DNA of 64,000 bases from assembly GCA_001464765.1 (NCBI GenBank), contig LNDV01000035.1, positions 62,001-126,000 of the forward strand. Reading direction: 5' to 3'. The notes beneath the pieces were generated by a model. It saw nothing but the letters and a program-made list of their open reading frames with translations, was not told the DNA's origin and searched no databases. The DNA comes from Betaproteobacteria bacterium Ga0077526. Lineage in GTDB: Bacteria > Pseudomonadota > Gammaproteobacteria > Burkholderiales > Ga0077523. Of the stretch, positions 8,625-17,084 are shown one piece after another. Numbering within the stretch: position 1 is the stretch's first letter; every line of letters starts with the position of its first letter. Made by a program: the position numbers and the translations under genes.

Positions 8625-10619
8625 TCAGCGCCGGCCCTGTCTGCCTCGCAGCAGCAGGACCCCCCCGCCGGCCAGCAGCAGCATCCATTCCGCGGGCTCC
8701 GGGATCGGCGCCGCGGACACCACCTGGATCGACACCAGTTCGTCTTCCGTCAGCAGCTGGTACCTCACATCGGCCAGCGCGGCGGCGTTGCCCACGGGCA
8801 GCAGCGTGAAGTCGTTCACGCCACGGGTCTGGTGCAGCACGACCCCGAATGCGAGCCCCACCGGCGGCACGTAACCGTCCGCGAAGCGGAACCGCAGCAC
8901 GCCGGCGAAACTGGCGTGGCCGTTCACGACGAGCAGATCGGTCTCCTGCGGCGTCGGCCCCAGGACCACGTCGAGGATGGCGTTCTCGCCGAAGGTGACG
9001 TCGCCCTGAACCGTGAACATGCCGGCCCCGTCGCCTCCCGGCGTTAACAGACCGTCCACGAATACCTGCGCATCACTGCCCTCATTGCGAATGACACCAG
9101 AGCCGGTTAGCGTACCGCCTTCGATGCGGACGGACTTCGCGAGAAACTCGCCGTCGACCTGCGTGGTGCCCTGGGTCTGCACGTAGCTCCCGCCGGAGAA
9201 ATCGAGCGTCGCGCCGGTGGACACTTCCACAACGTTGCGATTCGAGATCGTCACCGAGCGGTCCACGGCGAGCGTGCCCGCCTGAACGGAGACGACGCCG
9301 TCATTCTGCGTGTCGAGGCCAAGGGTGAACTTGCCGGCGACGGTGTTGCGCTGGATCTGCCCCAGATTGCTCAGTTGCCCGCCGCCGGACATGATGCCGG
9401 TGCCTTCGAGCTGAAGCCTGCCGCCGGCGAGGACCTTCAGCCGGCCGTCCTCACCGGCGCCGAGATTGCCGGACCCGCTGACCGTCGTGACGCCCCCGAA
9501 CTCGGCCGTCCCTCCCGATTGGACGTATACGCCGCTGACGGTGGCACCGGACTGGAAGCGGATCACGGACGTCGGGGTACCGGCCACGGTCAGCCCGTCG
9601 ATCTTCGCGGCACCCGCCACGACGAGTTCGCCGTCGAGAGTGAAATTGCCGCCCGCCGCGTCGAGGGACTGCAGGGTGCCGTTGCCAAGCCAGTGGACGA
9701 AGGCACCGCCCGAGGCAGACACCGCACCCGTCACGAGAAACGTCGCAGCGTCGAGCGTCGTAGTGCCGGCGACGAAACGGACTGCGCCGTCACCCTGGAT
9801 GGTGCCCTGAACGGTCTGCGTGCCCTCGAACTGCAAGACGGCGCCGGCATCGACGACGAAAGTGCCCGTGTGGACCGTCTCGGGGCTCCCGAAACCCCTC
9901 GACTGCTGCAGCAGCCGAAGCGTGCCGGCACGATTGCGCACCGTCCCCGCCAGGCCCGCGCCGGAGAATCCCAGCAGGGCTTCGTCGTCGGCCTGCCCGG
10001 CAACGGTGCGATCGATGGTGCCGCGCAGATCGAGGCCGCCGAGGAAATTGACCGTCCGGCTGCCCCGCATCTCGACGGTGGCACCCTGCGCGATCGTCGT
10101 GGCCGCCTGCCAGAGGAGCCCGGCATTGTCGAGAACGGAAGCGCCTTCCAGCACAACGGCATTGCCATTCATGGGGGCGAGCCCGAGGCCCTGGATCTGC
10201 AGCCCTTTCTTGAAGGTCCATGTCCCGCTTCCGAAACCGGGCGTGACACTGAAGCCGCCGCCGGTCCACGTGACACTGTCCCGGAAGAGAGAGTCCCCCG
10301 TGACGAGCAATTGACCGCCGGCCAGAACGAAAGGCGTATCCACGTCGACACTGGCCGCGAAGTACTCGGAAAGCGGCGGCACCGACGTGCCGGGCAGCTG
10401 CCGCATGGTGACCGTCGCACGCGAGGCGGGCTTCACGAAAATCCTGTCGGCGACGCCCGGGATTCCCGGGTTCGCCTGCCCGCTGAACCAGTTGTCGGGG
10501 TCGTCCCAGAACCCGCCCGCCGCATTCACCCAGACGAAGTTGTCCGCAAGAGCGGGAACCGCGGGAAGGGCGGCGGCAAGAGCCGAGGCAAGGAGGGTGC
10601 TGCGCAGGGCAAGTCGCAT
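8625..10619 (-). CDS. PEP-CTERM sorting domain-containing exported protein
   Basis: The 664-residue protein starts at ATG 10619 (MRLALRSTLLASALAAALP), a good signal peptide ending in PALA; an in-frame ATG 51 bases upstream would spoil it. The body is low-complexity and rich in G, T, V and D, with repeating patterns such as GTLDG, GNLGA and GGQLSNLG. This suggests a beta-helix like the passenger region of autotransporters. The C-terminus has PEPAEWMLLLAGG, a hydrophobic helix and a basic tail, which is the PEP-CTERM signal processed by exosortase in bacteria that make exopolysaccharide. No exosortase gene is in the window. Its probable location is the cell surface or the matrix; its specific function is unknown. 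Confidence 0.88.
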   Translation of the reverse strand: MRLALRSTLLASALAAALPAVPALADNFVWVNAAGGFWDDPDNWFSGQANPGIPGVADRIFVKPASRATVTMRQLPGTSVPPLSEYFAASVDVDTPFVLAGGQLLVTGDSLFRDSVTWTGGGFSVTPGFGSGTWTFKKGLQIQGLGLAPMNGNAVVLEGASVLDNAGLLWQAATTIAQGATVEMRGSRTVNFLGGLDLRGTIDRTVAGQADDEALLGFSGAGLAGTVRNRAGTLRLLQQSRGFGSPETVHTGTFVVDAGAVLQFEGTQTVQGTIQGDGAVRFVAGTTTLDAATFLVTGAVSASGGAFVHWLGNGTLQSLDAAGGNFTLDGELVVAGAAKIDGLTVAGTPTSVIRFQSGATVSGVYVQSGGTAEFGGVTTVSGSGNLGAGEDGRLKVLAGGRLQLEGTGIMSGGGQLSNLGQIQRNTVAGKFTLGLDTQNDGVVSVQAGTLAVDRSVTISNRNVVEVSTGATLDFSGGSYVQTQGTTQVDGEFLAKSVRIEGGTLTGSGVIRNEGSDAQVFVDGLLTPGGDGAGMFTVQGDVTFGENAILDVVLGPTPQETDLLVVNGHASFAGVLRFRFADGYVPPVGLAFGVVLHQTRGVNDFTLLPVGNAAALADVRYQLLTEDELVSIQVVSAAPIPEPAEWMLLLAGGGVLLLRGRQGRR

Positions 10620-10688
10620 GGCGGTCTCTCTCGTTATAGGTCCTGGCGCGCAGGCCGGGAAGGCTGGCATCCCGAACGCCCGCGGATG

Positions 10689-10754
10689 TTAGCGCGGCTT
10701 GCCCGCCGCGTGCGCTAAAGTGCGCACTTTCCCGACGGCGGGACGCTCCCGCCG
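10689..10754. promoter_or_regulatory. nested palindromes in the divergent PEP-CTERM / hydroxyacyl-CoA dehydrogenase promoter region
   Basis: Three symmetrical elements lie in series. TTAGCGC at 10689-10695 pairs with GCGCTAA at 10712-10718. AAAGTGCGCACTTT at 10717-10730 is a perfect 14-bp palindrome. CGGCGGGA at 10736-10743 and TCCCGCCG at 10747-10754 form a perfect 8-bp hairpin with a 3-base loop, just upstream of the plus-strand start at 10778. The 14-bp palindrome looks like an operator for a dimeric repressor. Fatty-acid genes are often controlled this way by TetR or GntR proteins, but I do not recognise this exact site. Confidence 0.5.
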
Positions 10755-10777
10755 CACACCGTCACGAGAGACCCGCC

Positions 10778-12874
10778 ATGCCCAACATCGTCGAGTATCA
10801 GGTCCAAGGCCACGTAGGCGTCATCACCCTCAACAATCCGCCGGTCAACGCGCTGTCCGTCGGCAAGGGACTGCTTCAGGGCATCCTGGATGCGCTCAAG
10901 GAAGGCGACCACGACCCCAACGTCCGGGTGTTTCTCCTGATCGGCGGCGGGCGCAACTTCTCCGGCGGTGCCGACATCACCGAGTTCGGCAAGCCGCCCT
11001 TCCCCGGCATGGCGACGCTGCGCGACGTGCTCACCTACATGGACACGGTCACCAAGCCCATGGTCGCCGCCATCGCCGGCCCCACCATGGGCGGCGGACT
11101 GGAACTCGCGATGGGCACCCACTACCGCTGCGCCATCACCGGCGCGCAGATCGGCTTGCCGGAAGTGAAGCTGGGCATCCTGCCCGGTGCCGCCGGTACG
11201 CAGCGGCTGCCCCGCCTCATCGGCGTGGAGAAGGCAGTCGAGATGATCACGACCGGCGAGCCGGTGAGCACCGAACGTGCGCACGAACTGGGCATCGTCG
11301 ACGAGATCGTCACCGGCGACCTGCGGGCCGCCGCCATCGCGTATGCCAACAAGATCTCGAAGGAAGGTCGCCCCGTGCGCCGTGCGAGCGCGCTCACCGC
11401 GAAGGTCGAGGGCGATGCGGACGCCTTCTTCGCCGCCGCCCGCGAACGGATCACCCGCGAGTTCCGCGGCTACCCTGCCCCGCTGGAATGTCTGGCGTGC
11501 GTGGAGGCCGCGGTGAAGAAGCCTTTCCCCGAAGGCATCAAGTTCGAGCGGGAACGCTTCGAGCACCTGGTGCGCACCACGGAATCGCAGTCGCTGCGCC
11601 ATGCGTTCTTCGCGGAACGCGCCGCCAACAAGATCAAGGACGTTCCCGAGGACACGCCGACGCGCGAGATCAAGTCTGCGGCGGTCATCGGTGCCGGCAC
11701 CATGGGCGGCGGCATCGCGATGAACTTCGTTAATGTCGGCATTCCCGTGAAGGTGCTGGAGGCCTCGCAGGAGCGGCTCGACAAGGGCTTCGACATCATC
11801 CGCCGCAACTACGCCGCGACGGTCGCGAAGGGCCGGCTGACGCAGGAAGCGATGGACAAGCGCATGGGGCTGCTCCAGGGCGTGCAGTCGTACGACGACC
11901 TCGCCGACGCGGACATCATCATCGAAGCCGTGTTCGAGGAGATGGACGTCAAGAAGGAAGTGTTCCGCAAACTCGATGCCGTCGCGAAGAAGGGCGCGAT
12001 CCTCGCGACGAACACCTCCACGCTCGACATCGACCAGATCGCCGCGGTGACCTCCCGTCCCGGCGACGTGATCGGCCTGCACTTCTTCAGCCCGGCGAAC
12101 GTGATGAAGCTGCTGGAGATCGTGCGCGGCGCGAAGACCGCCCATGACGTCATCGCCACGAGCATGAAGCTATCGCGCACGATCAAGAAGGTGGGCGTGC
12201 TGGTGGGCGTATGCGACGGCTTCGTCGGCAACCGCATGGTGCATGCGTACTTCCGCGAGGCGGGCTTCCTGCTGGAGGAAGGCGCCACGCCGCAGCAGGT
12301 GGACAAGGCGATGGAAGCCTTCGGCTTCGCCATGGGCCCATTCCGTGTCAGTGATCTCGCAGGTCTCGACATCGGCTGGGCGATCCGCAAGCGGCAGGCC
12401 GCCACGCGCGACCCGTCGCAGCGCTACTCGAAGATCGGCGACCTCATCTGCGAGCGCGGTCGCTTCGGCCAGAAGACCGGTGCCGGCTACTACAAGTACG
12501 AGGCGGGCAACCGCAAGCCGATCCCCGATCCGGAGATCGAGGCCCTCATCGTGCAGGCCTCCAAGGATGCGGGCATCGAACGCCGCGAGATCTCAGACGA
12601 GGAGATCGTCGCGCGGTGCATGTACCAGCTGGTGAACGTCGGCGCGCAGCTTCTCGATGAAGGCATCGCTCAGCGTGCGAGCGACATCGATATCGTCTAC
12701 CTGTACGGCTACGGCTTCCCCCGCTTCCGCGGCGGACCGATGTTCTACGCGGACACCGTAGGCCTGCCGAAAGTGTTGGAGACCATGCGCGAGTACCACG
12801 CGCGGCTCGGCGAGTTCTGGAAGCCCGCGGCGCTTCTCGAGAAGCTCGCGACGGAGGGCGGGCGGTTCAATTGA
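10778..12874 (+). CDS. bifunctional enoyl-CoA hydratase / 3-hydroxyacyl-CoA dehydrogenase
   Basis: The 698-residue protein joins two consecutive steps of beta-oxidation. The N-terminal crotonase fold carries the oxyanion-hole motifs GGGRNFSGGADITEF (about 61-75) and GPTMGGGLELAMG, and the acidic residue in LPEVKLGILPGAAGTQ. The dehydrogenase part has the NAD-binding loop VIGAGTMGGGIAM (about 301-313), the catalytic region GLHFFSPANVMKLLEIV, and two C-terminal helical domains. Its length fits the peroxisomal multifunctional-enzyme type rather than E. coli FadB. No thiolase or acyl-CoA dehydrogenase is adjacent, so it acts with partners encoded elsewhere. It stands alone on its strand, with a palindromic promoter region upstream and repeats directly after its stop. 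Confidence 0.93.
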   Translation: MPNIVEYQVQGHVGVITLNNPPVNALSVGKGLLQGILDALKEGDHDPNVRVFLLIGGGRNFSGGADITEFGKPPFPGMATLRDVLTYMDTVTKPMVAAIAGPTMGGGLELAMGTHYRCAITGAQIGLPEVKLGILPGAAGTQRLPRLIGVEKAVEMITTGEPVSTERAHELGIVDEIVTGDLRAAAIAYANKISKEGRPVRRASALTAKVEGDADAFFAAARERITREFRGYPAPLECLACVEAAVKKPFPEGIKFERERFEHLVRTTESQSLRHAFFAERAANKIKDVPEDTPTREIKSAAVIGAGTMGGGIAMNFVNVGIPVKVLEASQERLDKGFDIIRRNYAATVAKGRLTQEAMDKRMGLLQGVQSYDDLADADIIIEAVFEEMDVKKEVFRKLDAVAKKGAILATNTSTLDIDQIAAVTSRPGDVIGLHFFSPANVMKLLEIVRGAKTAHDVIATSMKLSRTIKKVGVLVGVCDGFVGNRMVHAYFREAGFLLEEGATPQQVDKAMEAFGFAMGPFRVSDLAGLDIGWAIRKRQAATRDPSQRYSKIGDLICERGRFGQKTGAGYYKYEAGNRKPIPDPEIEALIVQASKDAGIERREISDEEIVARCMYQLVNVGAQLLDEGIAQRASDIDIVYLYGYGFPRFRGGPMFYADTVGLPKVLETMREYHARLGEFWKPAALLEKLATEGGRFN

Positions 12875-12882
12875 TTGGAAGG

Positions 12883-12914
12883 CTGTGAAGGTGTGAAGAC
12901 GTGAAGGCGTGAAG
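12883..12914 (+). repeat. 8-bp tandem array NNGTGAAG, 4 units
   Basis: Four perfect copies of GTGAAG are spaced exactly 8 bases apart (variable pairs CT, GT, AC, GC), starting 9 bases after the stop of the 3-hydroxyacyl-CoA dehydrogenase gene and reading in its sense direction. The 12875-13193 gap holds nothing but this array, two palindromic elements and a second array. Confidence 0.85.
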
Positions 12915-12926
12915 GGTGACGCTCGC

Positions 12927-13026
12927 GTAGCCCGGACGAGCGCCAAGGGCGCGACTCCGGGAACGACACCGAGCATTCGCACACCGCTCCCCGGAGTCGG
13001 GGCGTTCGCCCACTCGTCCGGGCTAC
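12927..13026. repeat. REP-like cruciform element, copy 1 (full)
   Basis: A roughly 100-bp imperfect palindrome. The outer arms run from GTAGCCCGGACGAG to its inverse ending GTCCGGGCTAC. An inner stem pairs GACTCCGGG with CCCCGGAGTC. A small hairpin sits in each arm, and a central loop of about 27 bases separates them. Compare copies at 20953, 34241 and 34419. Confidence 0.85.
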
Positions 13027-13036
13027 GAACTCCCCC

Positions 13037-13112
13037 GTAGCCCGGGCTCCGCCCGGGTCGGTGGTTGATTCATCGACACTGCGACCGGATCCCCGGACGG
13101 AGTCCGGGCTAC
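13037..13112. repeat. REP-like element, copy 2 (shorter variant)
   Basis: It starts GTAGCCCGGGCTCCGCCCGGG and ends GGAGTCCGGGCTAC, so the terminal arms match the other copies. The inner parts differ, and it lies 10 bases after copy 1. It is a diverged member of the same family. Confidence 0.65.
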
Positions 13113-13159
13113 GAGTGTCGTTTGTCCTCTTCGCGCCCGAGGCGAGGCTGCGTCCCACC

Positions 13160-13199
13160 CTTCACACCTTCACGACTTCACCGCTTCACGGCTTCAACG
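13160..13199 (-). repeat. 8-bp tandem array NNGTGAAG (minus sense), 5 units
   Basis: On the plus strand this reads CTTCAC plus two variable bases, repeated five times, the last unit imperfect (CTTCAA). The array covers the stop codon of the HlyD-type gene at 13194-13196 and continues downstream of it. In that gene's sense it reads GTGAAG units. Confidence 0.8.
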
Positions 13200-14549
13200 C
13201 TCCCTGCCCGCCTCGCTGAACGCCTTCGTCACCGGCGAGACCACGTACTCATACACGCGACGCTCGCCAAGATGCACTTCGGCGCTTACGAGCATCCCGG
13301 CCGTGAGGCGATGCCGGACACCGTCGGCCTCCAGTGCCTGTTCCGGTAACTCGACGATGGCGCGATAGCGCGCTGCGGGCCGATCACCGCCGGGCGCATC
13401 CGTCGCATCAGCGCTCACCCACACGATCCGACCGTCGGCCATGCCGTACTTCTGAAACGGGAACGGCACGACCTTCACGCGCACCGGTTGGCCCTCGTGC
13501 ACGAAACCGGCGTCCTGATTGCCGATCCACACTTCCGCCTGAAGAGCTTCACCGGCGGGGATGATCGTCATCAGGGTGGTGCCAGGGCCGAGTACGGCGC
13601 CCTCGGTATGGGTCGCCAGTTCCTTCACCACGCCGTCCGCCGGGGCGCGCAATTCGAGCAGACCGCTGCGCACTGCCTGTTTCGCGAGTTCGCCCTCCAG
13701 CCGCCGGATCTCCGCGGCGGTCTCCAGCCGTTCCGCCGTGAGTTGCTCCCGCCTCTGCGAATCCTTCTGGTCGAGGCGGCGGCGCGCCTGATCGATGGCC
13801 GCGCGCAGACCGGCGATCACATGGGTCTGTGACTCCAGATCCTGCTCGGTCTCGGCGCGCTTGCGGCGCTTGTCTTCCGCCTGGAGTCGACCCGCGAAGC
13901 CGTCGCGCTGCAATTCACGCCAGGCCTGCTCCTCCACCCGGAAGGTCGAGAGAGTCTCGCGCAGTCGACGCTCGACGGCGAGCGCCGCCGCGAGATCCTG
14001 CTCCGCGCGAGCCAACGCTGCCCGTTCCGTGGCAATCGCATCCGCGAGAGCCGTGTCCCGCGCACGCTGCTGCGCCGAGGACTGCGCGAAGAGTTCCGCC
14101 GTGTCTTCCGGTTGCCGGAGAAGCGGGCGCCCGGCCCACTCCGCCTCGATACGCCGCGCCTGAAGCTTGCGCGCGGCGAGATCGGCCTCGATTCGCAGGC
14201 GGTCCGCGTCGGACACCCTCTGATCCATGCGCACCAGCACCTGCCCGGCCCGCACGGACTCGCCTTCCCGCACGAGAATTTCCTTCACCACACCGCCGTC
14301 GGCAGGCTGGACGACCTGCACGCGGGTTCTCGGCACCAGCCGTCCGTCGGCCACGGCAACGATGTCGAGTCGTCCGAACCACGCCCAGCCGAGACCCGTC
14401 ACGCAGAGAGCGAGCAGCACGCCGAGGACGGCTCGCGGCAACGGGGATGGCGGACTCGCCTCGATGCGCTGGAGCGCGGGCGAGAACTGCTCGGCAAGCG
14501 CATGCAACGTGGCGTCGCCGGCGGAGGGCGGCTGCATCGTTGTGTTCAT
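13194..14549 (-). CDS. HlyD-family periplasmic adaptor (type I secretion membrane fusion protein)
   Basis: The 451-residue protein starts at ATG 14549 (MNTTMQPPSAG), 7 bases after the stop of the ABC transporter gene. One transmembrane helix (about 40-58, VLGVLLALCVTGLGWAWFG) is followed by a barrel/lipoyl segment (VVQPADGGVVKEILVREGE). Then comes a long coiled coil rich in A, E, R and L (about 120-290), a second lipoyl half (LRAPADGVVKELATHTEGAVL) and a beta-barrel C-terminus. This is the standard adaptor linking an inner-membrane ABC exporter to an outer-membrane TolC channel. Partner: the ABC gene upstream. No TolC-like gene or RTX substrate gene is nearby. Confidence 0.93.
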   Translation of the reverse strand: MNTTMQPPSAGDATLHALAEQFSPALQRIEASPPSPLPRAVLGVLLALCVTGLGWAWFGRLDIVAVADGRLVPRTRVQVVQPADGGVVKEILVREGESVRAGQVLVRMDQRVSDADRLRIEADLAARKLQARRIEAEWAGRPLLRQPEDTAELFAQSSAQQRARDTALADAIATERAALARAEQDLAAALAVERRLRETLSTFRVEEQAWRELQRDGFAGRLQAEDKRRKRAETEQDLESQTHVIAGLRAAIDQARRRLDQKDSQRREQLTAERLETAAEIRRLEGELAKQAVRSGLLELRAPADGVVKELATHTEGAVLGPGTTLMTIIPAGEALQAEVWIGNQDAGFVHEGQPVRVKVVPFPFQKYGMADGRIVWVSADATDAPGGDRPAARYRAIVELPEQALEADGVRHRLTAGMLVSAEVHLGERRVYEYVVSPVTKAFSEAGRER

Positions 14550-14556
14550 GGGCGCC

Positions 14557-16770
14557 TCACGTCTGAAGCGATTCACGCGCCGCGCCGGCCGGGCGGTCCG
14601 CGCTGGCGACCGTGCGCAGCCCGTCCGGTCCCAGCCGCGCGATCTGATCCACCGCGAGGCCGCGTGGCACCGCATGCGCGATAAACAGGATCGTCGCCTG
14701 CCCCCGGAGGGCGTTCACGGTGCGGACAAAGGCCTCTGCCGTCGCCGCATCGAGATGGCTGGTGGCTTCGTCGAAGACGAGGAACCGCGGCCGCTTGAGG
14801 AGAGCCCTCGCGATGGCGAGGCGCTGCCGCTGTCCGCCCGAGAGACCGACACCACGCTCGCCCACGGTGGTGTCGTACCCGTCCGGCATGCGGGAGATGT
14901 CGTCGTGCACGCCCGCCAGACGGCAGGCCATCACGAGATCTTCGAACGTTGCATGCGGACTCGCGACGGCGAGGTTGTCGCGGATCGTGCCGGCGAACAG
15001 CACCGTCTCCTGCGGGACCACACCGAACAGCGCACGCCGCTCGTTGACGGCAAGGGAAGCGAGGTCCCGCTCGCCGAGGCGGATCCGGCCTTCGCCGGGC
15101 GACTCGAAGCCGAGGATCAGACGGGTCAGCGTGCTCTTGCCGACACCGGAGGGACCGACCAGCAGCGTGACGCCACCCTGAGGCAACCGCAGATCCACGT
15201 CACGGAAGAGCCAGGGCCTGTCATCGCCGTGGCGAAAGCTCACGCCGTCGAGAACGAGTTCGCCCTCGGCATCGGCGGGCAGTACCGGAGCAGCCCGGTA
15301 GGACTCCCCCGGCGCATCCATGAGATCACCGAGCCGCGCCACGGCAACCCTCGCCCGCTGGAACTCCTGCCACAGCCCGGTGAGCCGGAGCAGCGGCTGC
15401 GCCATGCGCGAGGCAAACATCTGGAAGGCGACCAGCATGCCCACAGTGAATCCGGGCGTGTCCATCACCAGCGTCGCACCGACGGCGAGGATCGCCACAC
15501 CCATCGCCTGTTCGAGAGTCGTCGCGGTGACGTGGTAGGTATTGCCGAGCGTTCTCGTGCGGAATGCGGCAGCGAGACTCTGCGCGAGCGTGTTTTCGTA
15601 GCGCCGCTGCACGACGGGTTCCATCTGGAGGGTCTTCACCGTAGCCATGCCGGCCACGTATTCGGTGACGAGCGCCTGATTCCTGGCGCCGATCAGGAAC
15701 TGCTGATCGAGTCTCGCGCGGAGGGCCGGCGTAACCGCGATGCTGGCCACAACCAGCACTGCGAGAAATCCGAGTGCGACCGCGGTCAGCGCAGCGCTGT
15801 ACCAGAACATGATCGCGAGGAAGAACACGAGAAACGGCAGATCGAGCAGCAGTGTCACGGCCGCGCCGGACACGAACTCGCGGATCGTCTCGACGCCCTG
15901 CAGGCGAGAGATGACCGTTCCGGTTGGCCGGCGCTCGAAGAACCGCGGCGGCAGTCGGAGGAGATGGGCGAACGCCCGCGACCCGATGGCCGCGTCGATG
16001 CGGTTGCCCGTGTGCGCCACCAGGTACTGTCGCACCCATGTCATCACGCCGGAGAACAGCACGAACGCCGCAAGTGCCACGGTCACCACCGCGAGCGTGC
16101 TGCGGGTCTGATGCACAACCACCTTGTCGATGACGATCTGCGTGAACAGCGGCACACCGAGCGCAAGCAGTTGGATCGCCGCCGAGGCCACGAGGACATC
16201 GCGCCACAACGTTCGATGGCGCAGGACATCCGGTATGAAGGAGTGGAATCCGAAGGGCCGTGCGCGGGTCTTCGTCGGTTCGTCTTCCCCGGTGTCGGGG
16301 TCCTCTCGGCTCACCACGAACCAGGCGCCCGCCCATTGCTCGCGGAAGACATCCCGTTTGAAGTGCGCGTAGCCTGCAGAATCCGGCGTGTGCAGCCGGA
16401 CGTAGTCGTCTCCGGCCCGACGCGCCACGCCGATCCGGCATTGCGGGTCATCCCCCGCCGAACGGGAGAGCACGAGCATGGGGTCCGAACTCACCACGGC
16501 CCGGTCGCCCTCGCGCACCTCGTGCAGCGTCAGACCGAGTTCGGCCAGGGTCCGGCGCAGATCGTGGAACGTGCAGGGTGGCGGACAGTCGCGCAGCACC
16601 TGGGCCGGATCGCATGGCAGACGATGACATTTCGCAAGATGCGCAACGATCCAGACGAGATAGGGAGCATCGAGAGTGAAGCCCGGAGCGGTTGGATGAC
16701 AAGGGCTCACGGGTTGATGCGGCGGCAGGCCGCGCGAGAGCGCGGACCGGATTCGATCGAGTAACGACAT
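14557..16770 (-). CDS. type I secretion ABC transporter/permease (HlyB-like)
   Basis: The 737-residue inner-membrane exporter starts at ATG 16770 (MSLLDRIRSALSRG). Its N-terminal 150 residues resemble a C39 peptidase-like domain, but no catalytic cysteine motif of the QxxCG type is seen. That suggests the non-cleaving version that binds substrate, as in HlyB. The transmembrane domain (about 185-460) contains NRIDAAIGSRAFAHLLRLP and RPTGTVISRLQGVETIREF. The ATPase has Walker A GPSGVGKST, signature LSGGQRQRLAIARALL, Walker B FLVFDEATS and an H-loop AHAVP. It lies 7 bases upstream of the HlyD-type adaptor, so the two form an operon. The substrate is unknown; RTX-type proteins are usual clients of the family. 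Confidence 0.93.
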   Translation of the reverse strand: MSLLDRIRSALSRGLPPHQPVSPCHPTAPGFTLDAPYLVWIVAHLAKCHRLPCDPAQVLRDCPPPCTFHDLRRTLAELGLTLHEVREGDRAVVSSDPMLVLSRSAGDDPQCRIGVARRAGDDYVRLHTPDSAGYAHFKRDVFREQWAGAWFVVSREDPDTGEDEPTKTRARPFGFHSFIPDVLRHRTLWRDVLVASAAIQLLALGVPLFTQIVIDKVVVHQTRSTLAVVTVALAAFVLFSGVMTWVRQYLVAHTGNRIDAAIGSRAFAHLLRLPPRFFERRPTGTVISRLQGVETIREFVSGAAVTLLLDLPFLVFFLAIMFWYSAALTAVALGFLAVLVVASIAVTPALRARLDQQFLIGARNQALVTEYVAGMATVKTLQMEPVVQRRYENTLAQSLAAAFRTRTLGNTYHVTATTLEQAMGVAILAVGATLVMDTPGFTVGMLVAFQMFASRMAQPLLRLTGLWQEFQRARVAVARLGDLMDAPGESYRAAPVLPADAEGELVLDGVSFRHGDDRPWLFRDVDLRLPQGGVTLLVGPSGVGKSTLTRLILGFESPGEGRIRLGERDLASLAVNERRALFGVVPQETVLFAGTIRDNLAVASPHATFEDLVMACRLAGVHDDISRMPDGYDTTVGERGVGLSGGQRQRLAIARALLKRPRFLVFDEATSHLDAATAEAFVRTVNALRGQATILFIAHAVPRGLAVDQIARLGPDGLRTVASADRPAGAARESLQT

Positions 16771-17084
16771 CGGCTTCTTCTTTTGTGCAACGGTCGCGCG
16801 GGCTTCCCCCGACGAGGGATGCTTCCTGCAACGACCGCAGGTCTCCGTACACCCCTGCCTCGCAGGGGACTCCACCACCAGAAAATCCCCTTCCGAACGG
16901 CGCCTGGGGCCCGACGAGCGGGAGGGTTCTGTTCAACGAGTCGACACCAGGATCTCTCCGGCAGCACCCTGCAACCCGTGAAATACGGGGATTCCAGGGG
17001 TTCCCGGCCTGCTTTCCCGGGGAAATCCGGATGGAACTCGGCGGCGGAGCCATCTTTGCAAGGCGCGTGCCGCGGCCGTTCGTG
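16771..17084. other. 314-bp intergenic region without a recognised gene
   Basis: It lies between the type I secretion operon and pdeM, both on the minus strand, so it presumably holds the operon promoter and the 3' end of pdeM. Short ORFs here have no recognisable product. No terminator or repeat of the kinds found elsewhere in the window was seen. Confidence 0.5.

Noticed and set aside
12883-12914. CRISPR-like array
   Set aside because: The period is only 8 bases with no spacers of 30-40 bases; this is a tandem short repeat, not CRISPR.
16771-17084. tRNA or small RNA gene in the gap before the secretion operon
   Set aside because: No cloverleaf, no T-loop-like GGTTCGAATCC and no terminator hairpin could be found by eye.
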